Positions 4,961 through 5,645 of a stretch of DNA of 5,645 nt are shown piece after piece. How positions within the stretch are numbered: the first letter of the stretch is position 1; each line of letters starts with the position of its first letter. The translations under genes were made by a program, and so were the position numbers. The notes under the pieces are model-generated. The model was not told where the DNA came from and did no database searches. It worked only from the letters and a program-made list of their open reading frames with translations. This stretch comes from an uncultured bacterium (GTDB taxonomy: Bacteria; Actinomycetota; Coriobacteriia; Coriobacteriales; Eggerthellaceae). The DNA lies in the NCBI GenBank assembly GCA_947649215.1, contig CANSQW010000097.1, forward strand, positions 1 through 5,645, in the 5' to 3' direction.

Positions 4961-5645
4961 TTACGCGCCCTCAACGCCCAGGCGCGCGACCATCCAGCGG
5001 TTGGCGGCCAGCTCCACCGTGTCGTCGAGCGGCGCGAGCGCGGCGGGCTCGGTGCCGGCGCGGCGGGCCTGCCGCTCCAGGGCTCGCACGAGCAGCCAAT
5101 CCGCCACCTCGGGGTTCTTCGAGAGCAACGGGCCATGGGAGTAGGTGCCCACCACGTTGCGGAACCGTACGCCGTCGACGCGGTCGTCGTCGTTGTTGCC
5201 ATGACCCGCCTTGGACACCACGGCGCCGAGCGGCTCCACGCCCTCGCCCAAATACGTGCGGCCGGCGTGGTTCTCGTACCCCACCACCGGGTGCGTCGCC
5301 AGGGGCGAGGCCATCACCAGGTCGCCGGTCAGGCGGTCGGCCGAGGTGCCGGGGCGGCGCGTCTCCAGGTCGACGATGCCCAGGCCGGGCACGAGCTCGT
5401 CGCCCCAGAGCCACTGGCTGCCGAGAATCTGGTAGCCGCCGCAGATGGCCAGCAGCGGGCCGTCGTCGGCCACGTAGGCCGCCAGATCGTCGCGCATCTC
5501 CGCCAGCTTCTCGCTCGCCAGCCGCTGCTCGCGGTCGGGGCCTCCGCCCAAGAACACCAGGTCGGCGGCGGTCAGGTCGACCACGTCGCCATAGTGGACG
5601 CGCCGCACCTCCACGGGAATGCCGCGCCAAGCCAGGCGCTGCTCG
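4961..5645 (-). CDS. gatD: Lipid II isoglutaminyl synthase, glutaminase subunit GatD (5' partial)
   Basis: A class I (triad) glutamine amidotransferase of the CobB/CobQ-like group. GatD supplies ammonia to MurT, which amidates D-glutamate of the lipid II stem peptide to D-isoglutamine in the cytoplasm. Numbering from a GTG at 5614, the nucleophile is C58 in LLAICGGYQILG, the catalytic histidine is H160 in GTYSHGPLL, and R94 in DRLTGD matches the glutamine-binding arginine of S. aureus GatD. GGGPDREQ, GYENHAGRTYLG and HGNNDDD are also shared with that protein. The GTG at 5614 is not the true start: the frame stays open to the window edge, and the ten extra residues (EQRLAWRGIP) align with the LRQRAKKRNIKV region of the S. 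aureus protein. About 227 residues are visible, and perhaps 20-25 are missing. MurT is expected just upstream, outside the window. The stop is TAA. Confidence 0.93.
   Translation of the reverse strand, partial: EQRLAWRGIPVEVRRVHYGDVVDLTAADLVFLGGGPDREQRLASEKLAEMRDDLAAYVADDGPLLAICGGYQILGSQWLWGDELVPGLGIVDLETRRPGTSADRLTGDLVMASPLATHPVVGYENHAGRTYLGEGVEPLGAVVSKAGHGNNDDDRVDGVRFRNVVGTYSHGPLLSKNPEVADWLLVRALERQARRAGTEPAALAPLDDTVELAANRWMVARLGVEGA

Noticed and set aside
5612..5614. GTG as the start codon of gatD
   Set aside because: The frame continues upstream to the window edge with residues that match the N-terminal region of known GatD, so the gene is cut by the window boundary.

Overview
The window is G+C-rich (roughly two-thirds by eye) and densely coded. 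It carries Gram-positive cell-envelope genes (a LytR-CpsA-Psr ligase and GatD, the amidotransferase of the MurT/GatD lipid II amidation complex), RlmH, and strong AAGGAG-type ribosome binding sites. This mix points to a high-GC Gram-positive. A member of the Coriobacteriia (for example Eggerthellaceae) is my best guess, but that placement is inference and no rRNA is present to settle it.

Layout, left to right. Bases 1-67 are a C-rich leader with a strong ribosome binding site. Bases 68-925 (+) encode an endonuclease IV (Nfo) family protein that has lost four of the nine family zinc ligands. Everything else reads on the minus strand. In transcriptional order, starting at the right edge, these are: gatD (5645-4961, 5' end outside the window); a 179-bp gap with a good promoter; a LytR-CpsA-Psr gene (4781-3210); an 87-bp gap with two GC-rich hairpins; rlmH (3122-2652); a 287-bp gap with a perfect 24-bp inverted repeat; xthA (2364-1498); and folE (1482-922). 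folE starts at TTG only 15 bp after the xthA stop and ends in a CTAG shared with the stop of the nfo-like gene.

Functionally there are three groups. gatD and the LCP gene are both cell-wall functions: amidation of lipid II glutamate and attachment of anionic glycopolymers. rlmH modifies 23S rRNA helix 69. xthA and folE form a two-gene unit (abasic-site repair plus the first step of folate/pterin synthesis), facing the nfo-like gene tail to tail.

I found no complete novel multi-gene system. The items most worth following up are the endonuclease IV homologue with its Zn1 site apparently erased, lying beside an intact exonuclease III; the 24-bp inverted repeats bracketing about 100 bp upstream of xthA, which could be a mobile or dispersed repeat, a pair of operators or an invertible segment; and an approximately 35-residue insertion next to the catalytic GDFN motif of XthA.
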